Assembly (NCBI RefSeq): GCF_014197435.1
Contig: NZ_JACIFP010000001.1
Span: forward strand, 310,001 to 374,000
Length of the DNA stretch: 64,000 bases
Direction of reading: 5' to 3'
Origin: Gordonia humi
GTDB lineage: Bacteria; Actinomycetota; Actinomycetes; Mycobacteriales; Mycobacteriaceae
Shown: positions 8,184 through 16,588 of the stretch, piece after piece
Layout of the letters: each line of letters opens with the position of its first letter
Position numbering within the stretch: the first letter of the stretch is position 1
Notes under the pieces: model-generated
What the model was told of the DNA's origin: nothing
The model's input: the letters and a program-made list of their open reading frames with translations, nothing else
Databases searched by the model: none
Translations under genes and position numbers: made by a program

Positions 8184-8960
8184 ATGATCCAGTACAGCCA
8201 GACCACCGTCACCGACGATCACACCCGCCTCGCGGTCCAGCTCCGCGGGCACGGCCCGGCCCTGCTGCTCCTGCCCGGGCAGGCCAATGATCATCACTGG
8301 TGGGACCGGGTCCGCAACGACTTCGCGGGCGACTTCACGACGGTCACCTTCGACTACCGAGGCACCGGCGACAGCGAGGAGTCGGCCGAATACAGCACCC
8401 GGCTGTTCGCCGAAGACGCTCTGGCCGTGATGGATTCGCTCGCGATCGAGAACTTCCACGTCTACGGCACGTCGATGGGAGGCCGCACGGCCCAGTGGGT
8501 CGCCGTGTTCGCGCCCGATCGCGTCAAACGTCTCGTGCTCGGCTGCACGACGCCGGGCGGTCGCCACGCCGTCGAACGCAGCGACGAGATCCGTCACCTG
8601 CTCGCCGGCCATGATCGTGAGGCGGCCCTCGAGGAGGAGATGTACACGCCGACCTGGCGGGCCGCACACCCCGGACCGTACAAGACGCTCGGCGACCCGA
8701 CGATGTCCGCCCGCGCCCGCCACGGCCACCTCGCCGCGAGCAACAACCACGACGCGTGGGACCGCCTTCCGGAGGTCACCGCGCCGACGCTCGTGTTGCA
8801 CGGCACCGACGACCGGTTCGCACCCGTGGTGAACGCGCAGATCATCGCCGACCGCATCCCGGACGCGAGAGTCCACACCTTCGACGGCGCCCGCCACGGC
8901 TATTTCGACGAGTGCCGCGACGAAGCGAGCGGCATGGTGATGGAGTTCTTGACGGTGTGA
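8184..8960 (+). CDS. Alpha/beta-fold hydrolase
   Basis: A cytoplasmic alpha/beta hydrolase of 258 residues. The nucleophile elbow is YGTSMGGR with Ser97, the acid probably lies in HGTDDRF near 215 and the His in ARHGYFDE near 239. The oxyanion region is LLLLPGQANDHHWW near 26-40. I chose the ATG at 8184 because GGAGG lies about 10 nt upstream and the residues before it show no family similarity. The gene is monocistronic and is followed by a strong inverted repeat at 9006-9046. Substrate unknown: the sequence is close to the 3-oxoadipate enol-lactonase-like branch but lacks an aromatic-degradation context. Confidence 0.85.
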   Translation: MIQYSQTTVTDDHTRLAVQLRGHGPALLLLPGQANDHHWWDRVRNDFAGDFTTVTFDYRGTGDSEESAEYSTRLFAEDALAVMDSLAIENFHVYGTSMGGRTAQWVAVFAPDRVKRLVLGCTTPGGRHAVERSDEIRHLLAGHDREAALEEEMYTPTWRAAHPGPYKTLGDPTMSARARHGHLAASNNHDAWDRLPEVTAPTLVLHGTDDRFAPVVNAQIIADRIPDARVHTFDGARHGYFDECRDEASGMVMEFLTV

Positions 8961-9005
8961 GGGTTCAGGCCGTGACGCGGAACAATCGGACGGCCTTCGA
9001 CAGAT

Positions 9006-9046
9006 GGAGGTGTTCTGTTACCCGATTCGGGTAACAGAACACCTCC
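9006..9046. terminator. 41-nt near-perfect palindrome, probable terminator
   Basis: Two 20-base arms (9006-9025 and 9027-9046) are exact inverted complements with a single T between them. The palindrome lies between the hydrolase stop at 8960 and the next start at 9072. There is no U-tract, so it would be an I-shaped hairpin terminator or a cruciform-type element. Confidence 0.65.
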
Positions 9047-9071
9047 GACGATCGCCGTTACCCTCGACCCC

Positions 9072-10013
9072 ATGGGCTTCTTCCGCCGCAGGTCGGCCGC
9101 CTCCGCACCGCAGAAGGTCGAATCGCAGCGCGACGCCGTGTTCGAGCAACTCGCTGCTCCTGACGCCGACTGGATTCGCGAGACCGCACGCCGAGTCCTC
9201 GCCGAGAACGGCGTCGAAGCCGTACTCGACGCCGACGGTGCGACGTTCACGGCCTCGGACGGCTACCGCATCACACTGGACAACGTCGTCACCACATGCG
9301 CGCGCCTTCCACGTGAGGAATGGCTTCCGTACATCACTGCTCACTACGGCAGTGCCGCCCGGTCGGCAGCGCTCCCGAAGATCGACGATCTCACCGCTGA
9401 ACAACTCCGCACACAAGTCCGCACGCGGGTCCTGCCGACGGACAGCCTGGAGATCGGCGGCATCGATCTGTCCGGCTACGCACGTCCAGTCGCCGACGGA
9501 CTCTGGGCGGTGCTGTGCGTCGACTTCCCGGAGACCGTCAGTTACGTGTCGAGTGCGACGGCCGCCGCGTTCCCCGATCTGGACGGCCTGTTCCGAAGCG
9601 GACAGGCGAACACCGACGCCGAGCCGATCGCCACCGTCGAGCACATCGACGGCGGGCTCGTCGGTGTCACGGGCGACTCCCTGTTCATCGGGTCCAAGGT
9701 GCTGAACATGGCCGCACTGCTCGCACGGACCGTCGACCGCGACGCTCCGAACGGCGCCGTGTTCGTCGTCCCCGAGCGATCCTCGGTGCTGTTCCACGTG
9801 ATCGACGATCTCGACGCCGTCACCGCGATCGGCACCCTCGCCACTGTCGGGGCGAGCATGTACGTCGAATCGACATACGCGGTCTCCCCCAATGTCTTCC
9901 ACTGGTACCGCGACTTCATCACCTGCATCGGCGGCATGAACGACGACCACAGCGGCGTCACGATCCGACCGAGTGTGGAACTGACAGAGATCCTGAATCG
10001 GCTGGCCGAGTGA
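9072..10013 (+). CDS. Conserved hypothetical protein
   Basis: A 313-residue protein with no signal peptide or membrane helix that I do not assign to a function. It begins FFRRR, then alternates predicted helix and strand. The features that stand out are DWIRETARRVLAENG near 34, DNVVTTCARLP near 74, and a second half with DSLFIGSKVLNMAALLA near 205 and FVVPERSSVLFHVID near 235. The architecture recalls DUF1444-like proteins, but I would not claim membership. A TACCCT box ends 7 nt before the ATG, so the transcript is probably leaderless. It is isolated between a palindromic terminator and a DsbA-like gene 147 nt downstream. Confidence 0.6.
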   Translation: MGFFRRRSAASAPQKVESQRDAVFEQLAAPDADWIRETARRVLAENGVEAVLDADGATFTASDGYRITLDNVVTTCARLPREEWLPYITAHYGSAARSAALPKIDDLTAEQLRTQVRTRVLPTDSLEIGGIDLSGYARPVADGLWAVLCVDFPETVSYVSSATAAAFPDLDGLFRSGQANTDAEPIATVEHIDGGLVGVTGDSLFIGSKVLNMAALLARTVDRDAPNGAVFVVPERSSVLFHVIDDLDAVTAIGTLATVGASMYVESTYAVSPNVFHWYRDFITCIGGMNDDHSGVTIRPSVELTEILNRLAE

Positions 10014-10160
10014 AACGTCGACGCGTTCGCCGCGCGCTTCGCGAAGTTCTTCACGATCCGATGTGAGTCACGCGCCGTCGCCCCTGACCAATGTCCGCTC
10101 CCCGGGACGAAGACCAGCGCTACCCGCGTCGGGGAGCATTCACCGGCTATCTTCGATCCC

Positions 10161-10886
10161 ATGGCCCCCGACATCGCGTTCTACTTCGATCCCGTCTGCC
10201 CGTTCGCGTGGATGACCAGCAAGTGGATCCGCACCGTACAGGCCCAGCGCGACTACACGGTCGATTGGCGGTTCATCTCGCTGCGACTGCTCAACGCCCA
10301 CGTCGACTACGACGCACACTTCCCGCCCGAGTACGAGGCCGGGCACACCGCGGGACTTCGCCTGCTCCGGGCCGCGGCGAGCATCAGAGGCGAGCACGGC
10401 CCCGAACCGATCGGTCCGCTGTACACTGCGCTCGGCCATGCGATCTTCGACTCCCACACCGGCAGCTACCTCGTCGACGACACCGACCTGCGCGGCACCG
10501 CCGACTTCCTCGACCCGATCCTGACCGACCTCGGACTGCCGTCGCATCACGTCGACGCCCTCGACGATACGAGCCTGGACACGCTGATCCAGGCCGAGAC
10601 CGACGAAGCACTGGCGTTGACCGGCCGCGACGTCGGCACCCCGATCATCCAGTTCCAGCCACCCGAGGGCGTCGCATTCTTCGGCCCGGTGATCAGCCGG
10701 CTGCCGAGCGACGAGGACGCGACCCGTCTGTGGGACCACGTCATCGGGCTAGCCTCATTCCCCGGATTCGCCGAATTGAAACGGAGCCTGCGAGAGAAGC
10801 CCCAGCTCGTCGCGTTCGGTGTCGCCGACGATCAGGTCGGCGTCGCCGAGGACTGGCACGCCGGGAGCCGTCGCACCGACGAGTAG
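10161..10886 (+). CDS. DsbA-family (HCCA isomerase/FrnE-like) thioredoxin-fold protein
   Basis: A cytosolic thioredoxin-fold protein of 241 residues. It opens with IAFYFDPVCPFAWMTSKW, in which Cys13-Pro-Phe-Ala replaces the usual Cys-X-X-Cys, leaving one active-site thiol. A helical insertion follows, then the cis-Pro segment GTPIIQFQPPEGVAFFGPV near 159-177. The closest familiar relatives are the mycothiol-dependent DsbA-like reductases (Rv2466c type), which act with mycothiol in actinobacteria. A monothiol site would fit a glutathione-S-transferase-like or mycothiol-adduct mechanism rather than disulphide formation. TATCTT ends 7 nt before the ATG, so it is probably leaderless. Confidence 0.75.
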   Translation: MAPDIAFYFDPVCPFAWMTSKWIRTVQAQRDYTVDWRFISLRLLNAHVDYDAHFPPEYEAGHTAGLRLLRAAASIRGEHGPEPIGPLYTALGHAIFDSHTGSYLVDDTDLRGTADFLDPILTDLGLPSHHVDALDDTSLDTLIQAETDEALALTGRDVGTPIIQFQPPEGVAFFGPVISRLPSDEDATRLWDHVIGLASFPGFAELKRSLREKPQLVAFGVADDQVGVAEDWHAGSRRTDE

Positions 10887-10933
10887 GTGGTCGCGATGAT
10901 TCCTGTCCAGCGACCGCCGGAGCCTGCCCGCGC

Positions 10934-12205
10934 TCACGACTGCTCCACGCATGAGATCTCTCCGTCAGTGATGGTCCCGACAGAGTTCGATGAACCGGAC
11001 CGGCGGGCGACGAGGAACACGATGCCGACGATCGCGGCGAGTACGACCGATCCGGTGGTGACGACGCCGAGCGGCAGAATGCTCAGCGATCCCGCGACGC
11101 CCACGAGCGGTGCGACGATCCCGCCGAACGCGAATCGCGCAGCACCGAGGATCGACGACGCAGTGCCGGCGAACTGCGGATAGTCGGCCAACGCGATCGT
11201 CGTCGACGGCGGCGTCGTGACCGCGGTACCGCCGACCAGCAGCACCAGCGAGACGAGGACGACGGCCAACGGCACGTGCACGAGTCCGGCGGTGAGCAGC
11301 CCGAGACCGCCCGCACCCGCCATCGCGACACCGACGATCAGCGTCCCCGGAATGCTCCACCGTTCGCTGCCGAGCCCGGCGAGATAGCCGCAGAGTGCGA
11401 AACCCGCGGAGTTCAGGCCGAACGCGAGCGCGTACTGGAACGGGGACAGCCCGTACACCCCCTGCAGGACGTACGTCGCTCCGCTCAAGTACGCGAACAA
11501 CGCCGCGTTGACCAGCCCCTGCACGAAGACCGCGCCGACGAATCCCCGGTCGCCGAACAAGACGCGCATGTCGGCGGCGACCCGGGCGAAGCCGCCCGAG
11601 GTACGGCCCTCGACGGGCAGGGTCTCCCCGAATCCGGCGGCGACCCACAGCAGGATCGCCACCCCGATCCCGGCCAGCACGAGGAACAGACCGCGCCAGT
11701 CCATCAGCGTCGTCAACGCACCGCCGAGCAGGGGTCCGATGACGGCCGCGAGGCCGCCGATCACGGTCAACCGCCCGTAGAAGCGGATCAACGCGCCGCC
11801 CGCGTACACATCGCGCCCCGCAGCCTGGGCGATCACGATTCCGACGCCGCCCGCCAGGCCCTGCACCGCCCGGGCCGCGACGAGCACCTCCACCGTGGGG
11901 CTCACCGCACACAGCACGGACACGACGACATACGCGATCACCCCGATCAGCAGCGGGCGACGACGTCCGAATCGGTCCGACAGCGGACCGGCGATCAACT
12001 GGCCGCCCGCGAGCCCGATCAGACACGCGGTGACGGTCAACTGCGCCGTCGACGTCGCCGCACCGAGCTCCACTGTCAACGCCGGAAGCGCGGGGAGATA
12101 GAGGTCCATCGAGACGGGCCCGAACACGGTCAGCGTCATCAACAGCACACCGAGCCGAGTCGACTCGCGTCGCCGTTCGTGAGCCGTGCCGACAGAATAC
12201 GTCAT
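10934..12205 (-). CDS. Bcr/CflA-family drug efflux MFS transporter
   Basis: A 12-helix major facilitator of the DHA1 Bcr/CflA group, about 423 residues from the ATG at 12205. The first helix has FGPVSMDLYLPALPAL, the family signature with Asp and Tyr, followed by GQLIAGPLSDRFGRRRPLL, the loop 2-3 motif. Helix 5 shows GPLLGGAL. It would export drugs or metabolites by proton antiport across the inner membrane. It is divergent from the XRE regulator at 12307, whose start lies 101 nt away, an arrangement typical of a repressor controlling its pump. Upstream in-frame codons to 12283 would overlap that regulatory spacer and are not used. Confidence 0.88.
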   Translation of the reverse strand: MTYSVGTAHERRRESTRLGVLLMTLTVFGPVSMDLYLPALPALTVELGAATSTAQLTVTACLIGLAGGQLIAGPLSDRFGRRRPLLIGVIAYVVVSVLCAVSPTVEVLVAARAVQGLAGGVGIVIAQAAGRDVYAGGALIRFYGRLTVIGGLAAVIGPLLGGALTTLMDWRGLFLVLAGIGVAILLWVAAGFGETLPVEGRTSGGFARVAADMRVLFGDRGFVGAVFVQGLVNAALFAYLSGATYVLQGVYGLSPFQYALAFGLNSAGFALCGYLAGLGSERWSIPGTLIVGVAMAGAGGLGLLTAGLVHVPLAVVLVSLVLLVGGTAVTTPPSTTIALADYPQFAGTASSILGAARFAFGGIVAPLVGVAGSLSILPLGVVTTGSVVLAAIVGIVFLVARRSGSSNSVGTITDGEISCVEQS

Positions 12206-12306
12206 GACAACCAGTAGAGAGCTGGGCCGAACGGCGAGGAACACCCTGTCGAGGGGTGCACTCGCAAGGCATCCCGAACACATCGCCGGTTCCGTAGTTT
12301 CGAGGC

Positions 12307-13239
12307 ATGGACAACCGAGCAGAGGTGCGCGAGTTCCTCATGTCGAGGCGCGCGAAGATCAGCCCCGAGCAGGCGGGCATCCCCGCGGGGACCAACCGCC
12401 GCGTCCAGGGACTGCGTCGCTCCGAAGTCGCCATGCTCGCCGACGTCAGCGTCGAGTACTACGGCCGACTCGAGCGCGGCGCGATCTCGGGTGCCTCGGC
12501 GTCGGTTCTGGAGGCGATCAGCAACGCCCTGCAACTCGACGACACCGAACGCGCACATCTGCTCGACCTCGCCCGTGCCGCCGACGGCATCCCGACCTCC
12601 GGCCGTCGACGTCGACGCGCCGAGACCGCGCACGCGAACCGCCCGACCCTGCAATGGACGATCGAAGCGATCACCGCGGGTCCGGCCTACATCGGCAACG
12701 CCCAGCTCGACGTCCTGGCCACCAACGCCCTCGGAAAGGCGTTCTACGCACCCGTGATCGGCGACGGCGGGCGTGTCCCCAACCTCGCGAGATTTCAGTT
12801 CCTCGATCCGGCGTCACGGGAGTTCTACCCCGACTGGGACCTGTTCGCACAGATGTGCGTCGCCAACATGCGGGCCGCCGCCGGTCGGGACCCCCACAAC
12901 CGCGCACTTCAGGACCTCGTCGGCGAACTGTCCACCCGCAGCGACACGTTCCGGACCCTGTGGGGCGCGCACAACGTGCGCACGCACGGCGCGGGTACGA
13001 AGCGATTCCATCATCCCGTCGTCGGCGAACTCACCCTCGCCTACGAGGAACTCGCTGTCACCGCCGATCCCGGGCTCACACTTCTGATCTACACCGCGGA
13101 GCCCGGATCCGAGTCGGCCGAACGACTCGGCCTGCTCGCCTCATGGGGAGCCGACGTCCACGGAGCGGCGCTGCACACCGATCTTCGCGGACGAGGCGAG
13201 GCCTCGGTCGCACCGCGCGAGACGCGAAACGAACCCTGA
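12307..13239 (+). CDS. XRE-family regulator with MmyB-like ligand domain
   Basis: A 310-residue regulator. Residues 10-75 hold a lambda-type helix-turn-helix (GLRRSEVAMLADVSVEYYGRL, split here as two helices around residues 38-58). The C-terminal part, about 105-280, is the MmyB-like ligand-binding domain (NRPTLQWTIEAI; DVLATNALGKAFY; HHPVVGELTLAYE), which in solved members binds a fatty acid in a PAS-like pocket. It is divergently transcribed from a Bcr/CflA pump and probably represses it. TAGTTT ends 6 nt before the ATG with no Shine-Dalgarno sequence, so the message is probably leaderless. Confidence 0.87.
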   Translation: MDNRAEVREFLMSRRAKISPEQAGIPAGTNRRVQGLRRSEVAMLADVSVEYYGRLERGAISGASASVLEAISNALQLDDTERAHLLDLARAADGIPTSGRRRRRAETAHANRPTLQWTIEAITAGPAYIGNAQLDVLATNALGKAFYAPVIGDGGRVPNLARFQFLDPASREFYPDWDLFAQMCVANMRAAAGRDPHNRALQDLVGELSTRSDTFRTLWGAHNVRTHGAGTKRFHHPVVGELTLAYEELAVTADPGLTLLIYTAEPGSESAERLGLLASWGADVHGAALHTDLRGRGEASVAPRETRNEP

Positions 13240-13325
13240 ATCCGCGCGGCCGACGACGGTCCGAATCTCCACACACGGTGTGCGCTCTCCTATGCTGTGA
13301 GTAGTCCTGGCGACGAAAGGCAGCC

Positions 13326-14321
13326 ATGAAAGAACAGTTCCGCGCCCTGATCATCGACCGTGACGACGAGAAGAAGCAGTCCGCCCAGGTCGCCGCCGTG
13401 TCGTCGGATCAGCTCCCCGACGGGGACGTGACCGTCGAGGTGGCCGCATCGACGCTCAACTACAAGGACGCCCTGGCGATCACCGGGGCGAGTCCGGTCG
13501 TCCGATCGTTCCCGATGGTGCCCGGCATCGATCTGGCGGGCACCGTCGTCGAGTCGAGCAACGCCGACTTCGCACCGGGCGACCGCGTGGTCCTCAACGG
13601 CTGGGGCGTCGGCGAGAAGCACTGGGGCGGCCTCGCCGAATACGCACGGCTGGACGGGAACTGGTTGATCCCGCTCGAATCGGCGTTCACCTTCGAACAG
13701 GCCATGGGCATCGGAACCGCGGGCTACACCGCGATGCTGTGCGTCATGGCGCTCGAACGTCACGGCGTGGCGCCCGACTCCGGCGAGGTCCTGGTGACCG
13801 GCGCGGCGGGCGGGGTGGGCAGTATCGCCGTCGCCCTCCTGTCCGGACTCGGCTACCGGGTCGCGGCCGTGACCGGCCGCCACGAAGAGGCCGACTACCT
13901 GACCGGTCTCGGCGCCGCACGCGTTCTGCCGCGCACCGACTTCACCGAACCGGGCAGACCACTGGCCAAGGAGCAGTGGGCGGGCGCGGTCGACGTGGTC
14001 GGCGGTCAGGTCCTGGCCAACGTGTGCGCGGGAGTCAAGTACCGCGGAACCGTCGCCGCGTGCGGACTCGCCGGAGGCATGGACTTCCCGGCGACCGTCG
14101 CGCCGTTCATCCTCCGCGGAGTCACTCTCGCCGGCGTCGACAGCGTCATGTGCCCCGTCGACGAGCGCCGCGAGGCCTGGCGCCGACTGGCCCGCGATCT
14201 CGACCCCGCGGTTCTCGAGCCGGTCACGACGACGGCCACCCTCGACGACTGTGCGCGCCTGGCCGACGAGATGATCGCCGGGCGGGTGCGCGGACGGATC
14301 GTGGTGCCGCTCGGGGCCTGA
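13326..14321 (+). CDS. YhdH/YhfP-type NADPH-dependent quinone oxidoreductase (acrylyl-CoA reductase-like)
   Basis: A 331-residue zinc-free medium-chain reductase of the YhdH/AcuI group, which reduces acrylyl-CoA or quinone-like enones with NADPH. Marks are [12 protein letters not shown] near 44-55, [12 protein letters not shown] near 66, [18 protein letters not shown] near 89-106, and the nucleotide-binding [14 protein letters not shown] near 155. Cysteines expected of structural-zinc ADHs are absent. AAAGG lies 5-9 nt before the ATG. It stands alone, followed after 85 nt by a perfect 22-bp inverted repeat that should terminate it. The physiological substrate cannot be assigned. Confidence 0.85.
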   Translation: MKEQFRALIIDRDDEKKQSAQVAAVSSDQLPDGDVTVEVAASTLNYKDALAITGASPVVRSFPMVPGIDLAGTVVESSNADFAPGDRVVLNGWGVGEKHWGGLAEYARLDGNWLIPLESAFTFEQAMGIGTAGYTAMLCVMALERHGVAPDSGEVLVTGAAGGVGSIAVALLSGLGYRVAAVTGRHEEADYLTGLGAARVLPRTDFTEPGRPLAKEQWAGAVDVVGGQVLANVCAGVKYRGTVAACGLAGGMDFPATVAPFILRGVTLAGVDSVMCPVDERREAWRRLARDLDPAVLEPVTTTATLDDCARLADEMIAGRVRGRIVVPLGA

Positions 14322-14406
14322 CACCGGAGGACGATCGGCACGACCGTCGACGACGAGACGCCGCTCCGCAGACCGGACGAAACCCAGACCAGACCACGTC
14401 GCAGAC

Positions 14407-14470
14407 GAGAAGAAGCCGTCGGCGGCGGATGCTCCCCCCTGGAGCCACCCGCCGCCGACGGCTTCTTCTC
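14407..14470. terminator. Perfect 22-bp inverted repeat, terminator
   Basis: Arms 14407-14428 and 14449-14470 are exact inverted complements with a 20-nt loop. The 5' side starts with GAGAAGAAG, so the 3' arm ends in CTTCTTCTC, giving a pyrimidine-rich tail on the plus strand. It lies 85 nt after the reductase stop. Confidence 0.75.
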
Positions 14471-14865
14471 ACGCTCCGCGAAGCGTTTCGCCGTTGGACG
14501 ACGTCGACACCTACCAGGCGTTTCCCGCCCGGCCGGTCCCTCCGCCGAACGCCGTCCGCGTGCGCCCTTCCCCGATGAGCACAGCAGTTACCTTACAGCA
14601 AACAGAGGACTGTTGCTACCCGTAAGTAATATTCACCGAGCCCGACAGACTACTCGCCAGTAGGAGCGATGAACCGGCTCGTCACGGGCAATTGTTACAC
14701 AAAAAGAATCTCGCGTAACAAACGGATATTTCGCCCAACCGCAACTGATTGCTAGTATGTAGCGGAACATGCATGAAGGGTCCGCGCGCCCGTACTCCTA
14801 CGGCGACGCGCGCTCAGGAGCGACACCCGAGACGGCTCGGCGTCGCATTCGAGGGGGAAGGCACA
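14471..14865. promoter_or_regulatory. Long AT-rich promoter region of the EspR-like gene
   Basis: About 290 nt before the EspR-like start are much richer in A/T than the surroundings. They include an inverted pair TTGTTAC (14692-14698) and GTAACAA (14715-14721), and TTACCTTAC answered by GTAAGTAA near 14590-14630. TAGTAT at 14753-14758 is a plausible -10 element, giving a leader of about 100 nt. EspR-type proteins bind AT-rich DNA cooperatively at distant sites, so autoregulation here is plausible. Confidence 0.45.
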
Positions 14866-15276
14866 ATGGACGACGGATTCGCCCGGCGATTGAACAAACT
14901 GTTCGACACGGTCCACCCGCCGGGGCGCAAGCCTCACACCAACGCCGAGGTGGCGGACGCGGTGTCGGCCACCGGGCACAAGATCTCCAAGCCGTACCTG
15001 TCCCAACTGCGGAACGGGCATCGAACCAACCCCTCGCACGAGACCGTCACGGCGTTGGCGCGCTTCTTCAAGGTCAAGCCCGACTACTTCTACGACGACG
15101 TGTACGCCGCCAAGATCGACCACGATCTCGAACTCCTCTCCCAGCTGCGCGGCCGCAGCCTGCGCCGTCTTTCGAGTCGAGCGTTCGACCTCTCCGAGGA
15201 GTCCCAGGACATGCTCGCCGCGATGGCCGAGAAGTTGCGCCGCGGCGAAGGACTGCCCGAGATCCCGCTCGACTGA
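14866..15276 (+). CDS. EspR-like XRE-family DNA-binding regulator
   Basis: A 136-residue homologue of mycobacterial EspR, the nucleoid-associated regulator that controls the ESX-1 espACD locus. The N-terminal half has FARRLNKLFDTVHPPGR and then TNAEVADAV and YLSQLRNGHRTNPS, nearly the EspR helix-turn-helix spacing. The C-terminal helices (SEESQDMLAAMAEKLRR) match its dimerisation part. The start is the ATG at 866 of this kilobase block (14866) behind GAGGGGGA, because the longer in-frame extension is unlike EspR. It is followed by a secreted protein, an ImmA/IrrE peptidase and a membrane protein in the same direction, not by ESX genes, so its regulon is probably local or different. Confidence 0.85.
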   Translation: MDDGFARRLNKLFDTVHPPGRKPHTNAEVADAVSATGHKISKPYLSQLRNGHRTNPSHETVTALARFFKVKPDYFYDDVYAAKIDHDLELLSQLRGRSLRRLSSRAFDLSEESQDMLAAMAEKLRRGEGLPEIPLD

Positions 15277-15327
15277 CGTTCGGGCCGATCCGTCGCGTTC
15301 GGGTCGGCACCCGTTTTGGAGACTGTG

Positions 15328-16047
15328 ATGCACACACTGCTCGCACGCGCGGCACGGCCCCTGGGCGTCGCCGCGCTGACGCTCGGTCTGCTCGGCGTCG
15401 CGCCCGCGCTCGCCGCGGCGCATCCGTGGCACCATCACTGCAATCATCACAGCTGCGGGAACGACGACGGGAACGACGACGGAGTCGTCGTCACACCGAC
15501 CGTCCCGACGACGACCCCCGACGAGCCGTCGTCGTCGGTACCGGTCCCGAGGCCGACAGTCCCGAAGCCGCCGACCACGGCGCCGCCGTCGACCGACTCC
15601 GGTTCCGACGACGGCCGGGACCCGGGAACCGTGTACCAGGACCTGGGCGACATCGGCTCCGACCACGACGAGAACCGGTCGGCGGACAACCCGCCGATCA
15701 CCGTGCCGGGTCCGAAGACCGCTCCTCGCACTCCGCGCACCGCCGCGAAGGCGCCGACCGCTACCGCACCGACGACATCGCCGTCACCGAAGCCGAAGCC
15801 GAAGCACACCCCGACGACGGCCGTTCCGCCGACGACGGCCCACACCGCCGCGGCGCCCGCGCCGCGCACAGAAGCCCTACCGGTGCCGACCTCGACCGTC
15901 GGTGCAGCGCAGTACGCCGCAGCGGGCGGCGGCTTCGCCGGAATGATCGTGGTGGCCGGGGCCGCCGGAGTGGTCTCGCATCGCGGTGCGCGAGCCGGAC
16001 GTGCGAGAGTGAATGCTGCACGTTCCGAATTCCTCTCCCCACGGTGA
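15328..16047 (+). CDS. Exported Pro/Thr/Ser-rich protein with C-terminal membrane anchor
   Basis: A 239-residue protein of unknown function. Residues 1-31 are a Sec signal peptide ending at an Ala-rich A-L-A-A-A site. The first mature residues are a His cluster (HPWHHHCNHHSC), followed by about 150 residues dominated by Pro, Thr, Ser and Asp with no fold, and then AGGGFAGMIVVAGAAGVV near 200-220, a hydrophobic helix before Arg-rich residues. It therefore looks like a wall-spanning stalk tethered at its C-terminus, with a possible metal-binding His/Cys patch. GGAG precedes the ATG by 7 nt. It lies 51 nt after the EspR-like gene and ends 4 nt before the peptidase gene. Confidence 0.7.
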   Translation: MHTLLARAARPLGVAALTLGLLGVAPALAAAHPWHHHCNHHSCGNDDGNDDGVVVTPTVPTTTPDEPSSSVPVPRPTVPKPPTTAPPSTDSGSDDGRDPGTVYQDLGDIGSDHDENRSADNPPITVPGPKTAPRTPRTAAKAPTATAPTTSPSPKPKPKHTPTTAVPPTTAHTAAAPAPRTEALPVPTSTVGAAQYAAAGGGFAGMIVVAGAAGVVSHRGARAGRARVNAARSEFLSPR

Positions 16048-16051
16048 CCGT

Positions 16052-16588
16052 ATGACCAACTCCGCCGAGGCCCCGCGAGGGGCCCGCCGATCGCATCGTC
16101 GTGTCCACGCGGCGGTCGACGCGGTCCTCGACGTCGCCGCGCAGAAGCAGGCGGGCTCGCTCGAAGACATCGTTCGCGCGGTGGGCGACGCGCGTCGTCG
16201 CCCGATCACGGTGATCGTCGACGACCTCGCGCCCGGGGTGTGGGGGCAGCGCCGCGGCTTCGACGACTACGACGAGATCGTGCTCGCCCGGTCGCTGCCC
16301 AGTGAGGCCCGGACCCTGGCCCACGAACTCGGGCACATCGTCTTCGGTCACACCGGAGCGCCCGCCGACGACGCCACCGTCGCCGTCGAGGACGATCTGA
16401 TCGCCTACATGCTCGGCACCGCGGCCGACGACCCGGACGACACCGGACCGCAACTGACTCCCGAGGAACACGAGCTGCAGGAGTGGGAGGCCGAGGCGTT
16501 CGCCGCCCGTCTCCTCCAGCGCCTGCGGCAACTGCATCGTCGCCACTCGCTCCGCCCCATGCTCCGATACGACGAGGCCCTCGGATGA
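16052..16588 (+). CDS. ImmA/IrrE-family metallo-endopeptidase
   Basis: A 178-residue cytosolic zinc peptidase with the HExxH motif as HELGH near 92-96 (ARTLAHELGHIVFGH) and a third acidic ligand probably in the WEAEAFAARLLQRL helix near 150. ImmA and IrrE cleave or displace XRE- or DdrO-type repressors, and an XRE-type gene lies two genes upstream. The start at 16052 is chosen over an in-frame ATG at 16013 because that would overlap the preceding gene's end. Its stop overlaps the next start (ATGA). The combination implies regulated proteolysis of the EspR-like protein, an inference from context. Confidence 0.85.
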   Translation: MTNSAEAPRGARRSHRRVHAAVDAVLDVAAQKQAGSLEDIVRAVGDARRRPITVIVDDLAPGVWGQRRGFDDYDEIVLARSLPSEARTLAHELGHIVFGHTGAPADDATVAVEDDLIAYMLGTAADDPDDTGPQLTPEEHELQEWEAEAFAARLLQRLRQLHRRHSLRPMLRYDEALG

